Shown here one piece after another: positions 45,896 through 53,434 of a stretch of 64,000 nt of DNA. Below the pieces are notes generated by a model. It made no database searches. It saw only the letters and a program-made list of their open reading frames with translations, and was not told the origin of the DNA. Position numbers and translations under genes: made by a program. Each line of letters starts with the position of its first letter. Position 1 is the stretch's first letter. The stretch comes from Acetobacter sp. UBA5411 (GTDB lineage: Bacteria; Pseudomonadota; Alphaproteobacteria; Acetobacterales; Acetobacteraceae): contig NZ_DHNR01000010.1 of assembly GCF_002409645.1 (NCBI RefSeq), positions 13,072-77,071 on the forward strand. Direction: 5' to 3'.

Positions 45896-46507
45896 ATGAC
45901 ACTCGATGTTGCCAGCGCCATTCTTGCACGTCGTGCGACCAAGGTGTTCGATGCCGGACATCGCATGCCAGAGGAGGATCTCGAGACCATCCTCGGGCTG
46001 GCCCGCCGGATGCCGACGGCGTTCAATATCCAGAACTGGCGCTTCGTGGTGGTGAGCGATACGGACCTGCGCCGTGAAATCCGCAAGGTTGCCTGGGACC
46101 AGCCGCAGGTGACCGATGCGTCCGCGTTGCTGATCCTGTGCGCCGACATCAGGGCGTGGGAGAAATCTCCTGTCCGTTACTGGGAAAATGCAGGGCCAGA
46201 GACACAGGAAATCATGGTGGGCGCCATCGATCAGTATTATCGCGGACGTGAGCAGGTGCAGCGCGATGAAGGCATGCGCTCCTGCGGCATGGCGGCGGGC
46301 GCGATCATGCTTCTGGCAGAGAGCATGGGTTACGCCACCTGCCCCATGGACGGGTTCGACTTTGAGGCCGTTGGCAAGCTGATCCATCTGCCGGAAGACC
46401 ATGAGATCGTCATGTTCGTAGCCCTCGGCAAGCCTGCGAAAGATCCTTATCCCACGGGAGGGATCCTGCCTGCGTCTGAAATCATCATCCGGAATACGTT
46501 TAGCTGA
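45896..46507 (+). CDS. Nitroreductase-family FMN oxidoreductase
   Basis: The 203-residue protein has the nitroreductase fold: RRATKVFD near the FMN-binding start, MPTAFNIQNWRFVVV, and the later LLAESMGYATCPMDGFD and FVALGKPA. Such homodimeric FMN enzymes reduce nitro compounds, quinones or flavin-like substrates with NAD(P)H. Start ATG 45896 is behind AGGAGAAG; the frame upstream overlaps the MRJP gene and is not needed. It ends the cluster, and a quinone substrate would fit the ABM-type monooxygenase at the start, though this is inference. Confidence 0.88.
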   Translation: MTLDVASAILARRATKVFDAGHRMPEEDLETILGLARRMPTAFNIQNWRFVVVSDTDLRREIRKVAWDQPQVTDASALLILCADIRAWEKSPVRYWENAGPETQEIMVGAIDQYYRGREQVQRDEGMRSCGMAAGAIMLLAESMGYATCPMDGFDFEAVGKLIHLPEDHEIVMFVALGKPAKDPYPTGGILPASEIIIRNTFS

Positions 46508-46517
46508 AGACCAGTTT

Positions 46518-46556
46518 TCAGTGAGTGCATGGCGCTGTCTGCCATGCACTCACTGA
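46518..46556. terminator. Long hairpin between convergent genes
   Basis: A perfect 16-bp stem (46518-46533 with 46541-46556) and a 7-base loop lie between the nitroreductase gene and the convergent aquaporin-like gene. No strong T-run is present, but position favours a shared terminator. Confidence 0.7.
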
Positions 46557-46565
46557 TTGATGCCA

Positions 46566-47639
46566 TCACTCAGCAGCTTTCGTGCTGCCGTCTCCGGCTT
46601 CCTTTTGTATCTTCTGTACAGCCTCAAGATGCTGTTTATATTCCTCATAATGCTCTGGAGCCGCGTGCACGAAATGCGGATCTTCCATATGGGGAACACG
46701 GCCATGATGTCCAAAATTGACAAGGCGGGCTTCAGCAAGATGAAGTTTGCCCAGGATATCGGCCTTGATGGCGATTACAGCCAGCGATGACCCGACGAAT
46801 GGACCGAGAAGATAAACCCACAGACCGCTCCAGTTGCCCGCATACAGGTCCGGTCCAAATGTACGGGCGAAGTTGGCACTGTTTCCTGAAATCCAGGCTG
46901 TAAGCGGATTCATCACAAAAAAGAAAATCCCTCCGATCCACGGAGTGACCCATTTATGACGGGGATGCGCGGCCAGCCAGTAGAGTGTGGCGATCAGCAG
47001 ACCCGTTACCAACGTCTCAGACCCCAAGGCATACCAGATTGAAAGCCCCGTATAGGGCGTCGTCGCGCCATAATGGGTGACAACCGCATCGATCTTCCAA
47101 GAGGAAGCAATATATCCCAGGCAATAAACGATCGTCGTTCCCAGCACTGCGCCAATAATCTGGGCAATGATATAACCTAACGCATCAATCCAGACGATTT
47201 TCTTCGACAGCATGAAGGCCAGCGTCACCGATGGATTCAGGTGCGCTCCACTGACTTTTCCAAAAGGCGTCATGGCTGCGGCTGTTCCCGCCAGACCGAA
47301 ACAGAGACCACAAAGAGCTGCCTGCAACGCCGGGTAAGCACTGAGCAGTTTGCCCAGAAAGGTGTCGGGCGCTGACAGAACGATAACGCAGGCCAGACCG
47401 ATCACCATCAGCACGGCTGTGGCAACCAGTTCGCACATATAAAGCCGCCAATGAAACGGGCGTTCCGGATGTGGTTCACCAGCGAGTGGACGGTCATGAA
47501 AATGAATATGAAAGTGCGGCCAATGAATAGGCGGCAATTTCACATGTGGAAGATGGAAGTGTGGCAGGTGAAGATGCGGTAGATGCGCGTGCCAGTCCTT
47601 ATGCTTCTTTTTATCCTGTGCCATCTCTTGCTTCACCAT
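46566..47639 (-). CDS. Aquaporin/MIP-family channel with His-rich N-terminus
   Basis: The 357-residue protein has six membrane helices of the MIP family. The first pore half has the usual motif as HLNPSVT (Asn135-Pro136-Ser137). The second half carries SGNSANFAR (Asn253-Ser254-Ala255), so the canonical NPA has lost its proline. The N-terminal 50 residues are extraordinary: many His-Pro pairs in LPH/FHL-like repeats that could bind metal ions. The C-terminal tail of about 50 residues is also rich in His and charged residues. TTG 47648 and ATG 47624 are alternative starts. Water, glycerol or a small neutral solute are possible substrates. Confidence 0.9.
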   Translation of the reverse strand: MVKQEMAQDKKKHKDWHAHLPHLHLPHFHLPHVKLPPIHWPHFHIHFHDRPLAGEPHPERPFHWRLYMCELVATAVLMVIGLACVIVLSAPDTFLGKLLSAYPALQAALCGLCFGLAGTAAAMTPFGKVSGAHLNPSVTLAFMLSKKIVWIDALGYIIAQIIGAVLGTTIVYCLGYIASSWKIDAVVTHYGATTPYTGLSIWYALGSETLVTGLLIATLYWLAAHPRHKWVTPWIGGIFFFVMNPLTAWISGNSANFARTFGPDLYAGNWSGLWVYLLGPFVGSSLAVIAIKADILGKLHLAEARLVNFGHHGRVPHMEDPHFVHAAPEHYEEYKQHLEAVQKIQKEAGDGSTKAAE

Positions 47640-48238
47640 CTTCAACAATTCCCTGAATACATATTGGGATTGGATGTGAAATGTTCAATATAACATTTTC
47701 TTGATTAGCTTATGTTACACATAAATAAATGTCATTTTTTCTAACGATCATTGAAATGGAAAATATTTTCAAATTATTATGTATTTTTATTGCTTAATAT
47801 TGATATTTATAATGCATTTTATATTCAAAAATTAAAATAATTACCATCTTATCCAACGGATAAATATTTCGTTGTTAAGCAAGGTTACAGGAAAAGCATT
47901 CCGCGCGAGAAAAATGGAGTGGATGATAGGCCTCCCCCCTTAGACTGGTGCCTCCCGTAGTTCGAAAGCGTGCGCCTGTTCCAAAACCTGTCAGGGTCGG
48001 TGTGATATCGTGGTTACAGGAGCAGATTGTGTTTCCGAAACAGGCGAGATTTAACGCTGACCAAGAGGCATCAGGAGCCCTGACTGCTTCTCAATCCATG
48101 GCGGCATCAACGGCCAAAGCCCCCCACGTTCTGAATATCTTATCCCAACGCGGGTGTTTGTTTACAAGTGATTGACATTCGCCGGTTAGTTTAATCTCCA
48201 AACTTTATCAAAAAGCTTTAAATCAAAGGGTTATTCAG
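47640..48238. other. AT-rich intergenic region
   Basis: About 600 bases contain a very AT-rich part (about 47690-47880) and then GC-richer sequence (47890-48170) with a 75-codon open frame of no recognisable quality. It may include a decayed mobile-element piece. The promoter of the TPR lipoprotein gene should be near 48180-48230. Confidence 0.4.
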
Positions 48239-48988
48239 TTGAAACCATTAACACGTCATACAGGACTCATTGGATGTCTGTTGCTGGCTGCGTGCTCCCA
48301 CCCTCCGGCGACACTGGACAGGCAGCTCTCCGTTTCGGACATCGAAATTCAGAATGGTGAAGTGGAAAACGCCCTTCCACAGTTGGTTGAACTGAATCAG
48401 AGCTACCCCAACAATCCAGCTGTTCTTCTCCGACTTGCCAGAATCCATGAGGCGCTGGGAAGAGAAACGGCGGCCATCGAATTTTACAAGAAAATCATCG
48501 CCATCAACCATGATTCCAAAGATGGCTGGATGGGCCTCGTCAAAATATACATGCGACGCAAACCGGAGACAGCACTGACCATTCTGGAAAACATGGTCAA
48601 GCTCTACCCTGATGATCCCCATATCGTCGATGATTACGGTGTGGCTCTGGATCTGAACGGCCATTACACCGAAGCGCAGAACGAGTACAAACGAGCGATC
48701 CAGATTGATCCCAGCATGGTCTCGCCAGAAGTCAATCTCGGTCTTTCCATCGGTCTGTCAGGGGATATTTCCAAGGGGCTGGCCATCATCAAGCCTTACG
48801 CCGTCACAGGAGACGCAACACCACGGACACGGGAAAATTATGCCCTCCTCCTCATCGCTGCCGGACGCACAGAAGACGCCAAGACCGTTCTGATCTCCTA
48901 TCTTCCTCCCGATGCGGCAGCCGCCAAATTCAACAAGCTCTCGGAATTCTGGACACTCCACGCAGACGACAAAAAACAACCTTCCTGA
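48239..48988 (+). CDS. TPR-repeat lipoprotein, TadD-like
   Basis: The 249-residue protein starts with a short lipoprotein signal whose lipobox is LAAC (Cys19). The mature part is built of tetratricopeptide repeats, for example NNPAVLLRLARIHEALGRE and DPSMVSPEVNLGLSIGLSGD. It resembles TadD, the lipoprotein that helps assemble tight-adherence (Flp) pili, but no other tad gene is present in the window, so this may be an orphan copy. The start is TTG 48239 with AAAGGG eight bases upstream; no in-frame ATG precedes the lipobox. Confidence 0.8.
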   Translation: MKPLTRHTGLIGCLLLAACSHPPATLDRQLSVSDIEIQNGEVENALPQLVELNQSYPNNPAVLLRLARIHEALGRETAAIEFYKKIIAINHDSKDGWMGLVKIYMRRKPETALTILENMVKLYPDDPHIVDDYGVALDLNGHYTEAQNEYKRAIQIDPSMVSPEVNLGLSIGLSGDISKGLAIIKPYAVTGDATPRTRENYALLLIAAGRTEDAKTVLISYLPPDAAAAKFNKLSEFWTLHADDKKQPS

Positions 48989-49359
48989 CGACCAGAACGC
49001 ATTCGAAAATATGCCTTTATTTCACATGATGAATCGCAAGAAATATTTCTCATAAAGACAATTGGGATAATCGAAGGATCATATCCTTAACAGAAAAGTG
49101 ATTATACCCTTCTTGCACCACATCCTCTCGCTTCTATCATGACAAACAGAAATGGCTGAACGCACCGGGTAAAATCCTTTGCGTATCAGGCATAACCGCG
49201 GGTGCATCAGTTCCTTCTGATAACAAAACCAGATTTTACCACTGATACTTTTCTGATCTGTCACAGGCGCGGTCAGTCGTCGCCGACAATGCACGAAGTC
49301 ACTTTCCTGACGCCACAATATGGAACGAACTCAACATTCATATCGTTGAGGAGAAAAGC
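48989..49359. other. Intergenic region, no gene seen
   Basis: These 371 bases are moderately AT-rich and hold no credible gene. The promoter of the amidohydrolase operon should lie in the right half, before the ribosome site GAGGAG at about 49348. Confidence 0.5.
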
Positions 49360-50730
49360 ATGGAGTTTGTAATGAGACGTTTTTATCTGGCAACGGCGGC
49401 AGCCTTACTCTCGGCCTCTCCTGCTCTTGCGGACTCCTCGCCCGTTACCGCCCTCACCCACGTGCGCATTATCGACGGCACGGAAGCCCCTCCTGTCGAA
49501 GACGCCACACTCGTCATGCAGGGTGGTCGCATTCTGGCAGTTGGGAAAAATATCAGCATCCCCAAACATGCCCGTATTCTGGATCGTTCCGGCGATACGG
49601 TTCTCCCCGGTATCATTTCCGATCACAGCCATGTCGGACAATATGAAGGCGTCACAACCGGCCCTCAGTTTTACACCCGTCCCATTATCCTCTCCGAGCT
49701 TGAACAATATCGTCGCTACGGCGTGACCACGGTTACGGCGCTCGGTAACAATGCACCGGACGTGTTCGATCCCCTGCGGCGCGACGCCCATGCAGGCAAG
49801 ACACCATCCGATCTTTTCGGCGTGGATCAGGGCATCGGTGTTCCCAAGGGCGCACCTCCGGTCAATGTTGCCGCAGACCAGCTCTTTCGTCCCAAGACCC
49901 CAGAGGAAGCCCGCCGCAACGTGGACACCATGGCGGACGAAGGCACTGATCTGATAAAGATCTGGGTCGATGATTTCGACGGCACCCTGCCGGTAAAAAT
50001 GTCTCCGGAAGTTATCTCCGCTGTCGTGGATGAATCTCACAAACGCAATCTGCGTGTCGCCGCGCACATTCATGATCTCGACGACGCCGAGCATGTCGTT
50101 GCCGCCGGTGTGGACATCCTCGCCCACGGCATACGGGATCAACCCGTTCCTCCCGCTTTGATCGAAAAGCTGAAATCCGGGAACATCTGGTACATCGCGA
50201 CACTGCAGCTTGATGAAGCCAGCACGGCATGGGCAGACCAGTCCCCTTGGACCAAAACGCCATTCACTGTTGCGGGTCTATCGATGCCGCTTCTTCAGCA
50301 GGTGAGCGATCCAGCCTGGCAGCAGAAACACACCACCGGGAAGCAGGCCGACTTTGCCCGCACGTCCCTTGCGATGAACCTGCAGAACCTCAAGACGCTC
50401 TACGATGCAGGCGTCAGAATCGGCTTTGGAACCGACAGCGGCGCGATGCCGCTCCGCGTGCCCGGAGTGGCTGAGCATCGCGAACTCGCCCTGACCGTTC
50501 AGGCTGGACTGACCCCGCTCACGGCCATTCATCTCGCCACCCAGAACGCTGCCGACCTGCTGCATCTGTCTGATCGGGGCGTTATCGCCGCCGGAAAGCG
50601 CGCCGATCTTCTGGTCGTCTCCGGCAACCCCGCAGTCACTATCGGCGACACCGACAGGATTGTTGAAACATGGGAGAACGGAACGGCTGTAGCTGGCCCG
50701 ATCCCTCTTAATTCAGAAGGAAAGAACTGA
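49360..50730 (+). CDS. Exported amidohydrolase
   Basis: The N-terminus is a signal peptide cleaved after ALA (SPALADSS), so the enzyme acts in the periplasm. The amidohydrolase metal site is visible: HSH-type motif with His89 and His91, the bridging Lys200 in DLIKIWVDD, VAAHIHD, LAHGIRD and the final aspartate in GTDSG. The 456-residue length fits the imidazolonepropionase/prolidase-like branch that hydrolyses cyclic amides, peptides or esters. It leads a three-gene operon; its stop overlaps the next start (TGATG). Confidence 0.9.
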   Translation: MEFVMRRFYLATAAALLSASPALADSSPVTALTHVRIIDGTEAPPVEDATLVMQGGRILAVGKNISIPKHARILDRSGDTVLPGIISDHSHVGQYEGVTTGPQFYTRPIILSELEQYRRYGVTTVTALGNNAPDVFDPLRRDAHAGKTPSDLFGVDQGIGVPKGAPPVNVAADQLFRPKTPEEARRNVDTMADEGTDLIKIWVDDFDGTLPVKMSPEVISAVVDESHKRNLRVAAHIHDLDDAEHVVAAGVDILAHGIRDQPVPPALIEKLKSGNIWYIATLQLDEASTAWADQSPWTKTPFTVAGLSMPLLQQVSDPAWQQKHTTGKQADFARTSLAMNLQNLKTLYDAGVRIGFGTDSGAMPLRVPGVAEHRELALTVQAGLTPLTAIHLATQNAADLLHLSDRGVIAAGKRADLLVVSGNPAVTIGDTDRIVETWENGTAVAGPIPLNSEGKN

Positions 50731-51794
50731 TGGAGTACCGCCTTCTTGGTCGATCCGGTCTGAAAGTCTCAACGCTGATCCTCGGCACGATGACGTTTGG
50801 AGGTAAGGGTGAATTCGCCAAGATCGGCAACACCGACCTGAACGGCGCAAGACGTCAGATCGACATGGCGCTTGATGCAGGCGTGAACATGCTTGATACC
50901 GCCGACGTCTATTCTGACGGCGTCTCGGAGGAAATCATTGGCGAGGCGCTGGATGCTGCACGTCGCAATCGCGTCATGCTCGCCACCAAAGCGCGCTTTC
51001 CTACCGGCGACAAAGGACCGAACGAGCGTGGTCTTTCGCGGCATCACCTGATCAGAGCCTGTGAAGCCAGCCTGAAACGCCTGAAAACCGATCATGTCGA
51101 GCTTTACTGGTGCCATGAATGGGATGGTCAGACACCGGTTGATGAAATTCTCGCCGCACTCGATCATCTGCAGAGTTCCGGCAAGATCGGTTACGTCGGG
51201 GTGTCCAACTTCTCCGGCTGGCACATCATGAAAATGCTTGCCACAGCCGAGAAAAACAACACCATTCGCCCCGTCGCACAGCAGATTCACTATACGTTGC
51301 AGGCTCGTGAAGCCGAATATGAACTGCTACCGATCGCTGTCGATCAGGGCGTAGACGCCGTGATCTGGTCACCTCTCGCCGGTGGTCTGCTGAGTGGCAA
51401 ATATCGGCGCGGCAAACCGGAGCCGAAAGGCACCCGCAAAGCAGCACAGTGGAGTGAGCCTCCCGTGCGCGATGTGGAAGCTCTTTACGATATCGTGGAA
51501 GTTCTTGTCGAAGTCGCCACGCATTATGAAGGAGCTTCTCCCGCACAGGTCGCTCTTGCCTGGCTGCTCTCCCGCCCCGGCGTGCACAGTCTGGTTGTCG
51601 GAGCCCGCACTGAGGCGCAACTGACCGACAATCTGAAATCTGCGTCTCTGGTGCTGAGCGAGGACGATCTTGCAAAACTTGAAGCCGTCAGTCGTCCGCC
51701 GCTGATCTATCCTTACTGGCATCAGGCCTCGACAGCATCTGATCGTCTTTCTCAGGCTGATCTTGTTCTTCTCAAGCCGTTCCAGGAAAAATGA
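50730..51794 (+). CDS. Aldo/keto reductase
   Basis: The 354-residue protein is an NADPH-dependent aldo/keto reductase: LGTMTFGGKG start, the catalytic Asp/Tyr region NMLDTADVYSDG, the lysine in ATKARFPTG, and the histidine in YWCHEWDG. The C-terminal half has GVSNFSGWH and the cofactor loop VVGARTEAQL. Larger AKRs of this kind reduce sugars, aldehydes or ketones in the cytoplasm. It is coupled to the amidohydrolase gene before and to the MRJP-type gene after it (ATGA overlap), suggesting a shared pathway split across periplasm and cytoplasm. Confidence 0.93.
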   Translation: MEYRLLGRSGLKVSTLILGTMTFGGKGEFAKIGNTDLNGARRQIDMALDAGVNMLDTADVYSDGVSEEIIGEALDAARRNRVMLATKARFPTGDKGPNERGLSRHHLIRACEASLKRLKTDHVELYWCHEWDGQTPVDEILAALDHLQSSGKIGYVGVSNFSGWHIMKMLATAEKNNTIRPVAQQIHYTLQAREAEYELLPIAVDQGVDAVIWSPLAGGLLSGKYRRGKPEPKGTRKAAQWSEPPVRDVEALYDIVEVLVEVATHYEGASPAQVALAWLLSRPGVHSLVVGARTEAQLTDNLKSASLVLSEDDLAKLEAVSRPPLIYPYWHQASTASDRLSQADLVLLKPFQEK

Positions 51795-52951
51795 AAAAGC
51801 TGCTCTCTCTGCTCATGGCGGGCGCTGTCTGCGTCACTGTTGTTTCCAGTGCGCAGGCCGCCTCTCCGGCCATTACCAGCAATCTGGATCCGGCATTTGG
51901 AGCCAATGGCAAAGTTGAAATTGCCGCCTCGATTACCGCCCCAGACCCGTCAGGCATCGCTGTCGTCAACAATCGTCTTTTCCTGACCTTTCCCAAGCAT
52001 GATGGCGATCATGCAGGACCGGTGCTGGCGGAATGGAAGGATGGACAACTTATCCCCTTCCCTTCCTCAGCTTTTGCGGAATCGATGAAGGGTGATCCTG
52101 CCTCCCGCCTTATCTCCCCCCACGGCATGACCGCTGATACGCAGGGCAACATCTGGGTCATTGATGATGGGAAAATCAAAGGGCACCCCATTCCTGCAGG
52201 TGGCGCAAAGGTTGTTGGAATCAATCCATCGACCGGCCAGATTATCGCCAGCGTCGCGCTGAAAGATGCACTTCTATCTGATAGTCACATGAATGACCTG
52301 CGTGTCGATCTGACCCACGGCGCAAAGGGCACGGCGTTCGTTGCGGACAGTTCCTTTGGAGGGCATCCAGCCCTCGTGGTCGTGAACATCGCCACCGGGC
52401 AGCAGAGACGGGTTCTGGCAGGGCATGTTTCCACGATGCCAGACAAGGGATATCAGACGGTTCTGGATGGACGGGTGCTCCATTACGACCCCAAACATCC
52501 GACATTTCCGGCTGGCGGCGCTGATGGCATCACGCTCTCTACGGACTCGCAAACGCTCTATTATTCCCCTCTGGCCAGTCGCCGTCTTTATAGCCTGTCC
52601 ACGGCGAAACTGGCCGATTTCTCCGTCAGTTCGGATGAACTCGCTCAACTCGTTGTGGATGAAGGCGAAAAGGGAGCTGCGGACGGGCTTGCCACAGATC
52701 CGTGGAACCGCATCTACACCACGGCAGCGGATCACGACGCCATATTCCGCCGCAACCCGGATGGTGGATTTGAGCTGATTGCGTCCGATCCAAGATTTGT
52801 ATGGCCAGACGGAATCTTTGCCGATTCCCAGTATGTCTATGTTGTTCTTGGTCAATGGAGCCGCCTGCCCCGCCTGCATGATGGTCAGGATCTTCGCAAG
52901 CCACCTTTTCTGGTGGCAAAAGTCCCCATCACGCCCCCTTCTTCTCAATAA
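51791..52951 (+). CDS. Exported yellow/MRJP-type beta-propeller protein
   Basis: A signal peptide (LLSLLMAGAVCVTVVSS, cleavage after AQA) leads a propeller domain of the yellow/MRJP type: ISPHGMTADTQGNIWVIDDG, MNDLRVDLTHGAKGTAFVAD, GITLSTDSQTLYYSPL and FVWPDGIFAD. The 386-residue product is related to the protein at 44.7-45.9 kb. Both follow enzymes of small-molecule metabolism, so a lactonase or ligand-binding role in the periplasm is a fair guess only. It is the last gene of the operon. Confidence 0.87.
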   Translation: MKKLLSLLMAGAVCVTVVSSAQAASPAITSNLDPAFGANGKVEIAASITAPDPSGIAVVNNRLFLTFPKHDGDHAGPVLAEWKDGQLIPFPSSAFAESMKGDPASRLISPHGMTADTQGNIWVIDDGKIKGHPIPAGGAKVVGINPSTGQIIASVALKDALLSDSHMNDLRVDLTHGAKGTAFVADSSFGGHPALVVVNIATGQQRRVLAGHVSTMPDKGYQTVLDGRVLHYDPKHPTFPAGGADGITLSTDSQTLYYSPLASRRLYSLSTAKLADFSVSSDELAQLVVDEGEKGAADGLATDPWNRIYTTAADHDAIFRRNPDGGFELIASDPRFVWPDGIFADSQYVYVVLGQWSRLPRLHDGQDLRKPPFLVAKVPITPPSSQ

Positions 52952-52964
52952 GAAGCCCATGCAA

Positions 52965-52998
52965 CCGCACCTATGACCTTATTTTCAGGCAGGTGCGG
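52965..52998 (+). terminator. Weak hairpin after the operon
   Basis: CCGCACCT (52965-52972) pairs with 52991-52998 around an 18-base loop, 14 bases after the stop. There is no T-run, so it is only a possible terminator. Confidence 0.35.
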
Positions 52999-53108
52999 AT
53001 TGATCTATTCCCCTGTCTAAGGACATCTCTCCTCAGGATATGTAAAATTATCCATTTGTGTCTTGCGCTCCTGGCCCGTTCTGGCTATGAGCAGCCTACA
53101 CGAAATCG

Positions 53109-53183
53109 GGGTGCGTAGCTCAGCGGTAGAGCATCGCCTTCACACGGCGGGGGTCACAGGTTCAATCCCTGTCGCACCCACCA
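53109..53183 (+). tRNA. tRNA-Val (anticodon CAC)
   Basis: The sequence folds as a full tRNA. The acceptor stem GGGTGCG pairs with CGCACCC and is followed by ACCA, so CCA is encoded. The D arm is GCTC-AGCGGTA-GAGC, the T arm ACAGG-TTCAATC-CCTGT. The anticodon loop TTCACAC gives anticodon CAC at 53141-53143, which reads the valine codon GUG. It forms the left border of an AT-rich segment, a common site for island integration. Confidence 0.96.
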
Positions 53184-53434
53184 CGATTTTCCCTAAAAAC
53201 GGCTGTATTTCTCAGAGTAAGTATTTTCTTTCCTGAGTGATCGCGTTTGTTCAGCGCTATACATTGAGATGTACTAGAGTAAGCCCTCGCACACGCATAT
53301 CCGTGCAAAATCTGCGCAGCGTTTGAGCGTTTTCTAGCGCTATGAAATAATATCCAGATGAAAACCCTAAATGACCTAAGCCTTCCCAACAATATTAACT
53401 AAGAGAAAACTATCGTCGCCTTTGCGAGCAAAGA

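Noticed and set aside
47948..48175. 75-codon open frame in the AT-rich gap before the TPR lipoprotein
   Set aside because: No ribosome site and no recognisable family; it may be debris of a mobile element, but I could not match it.
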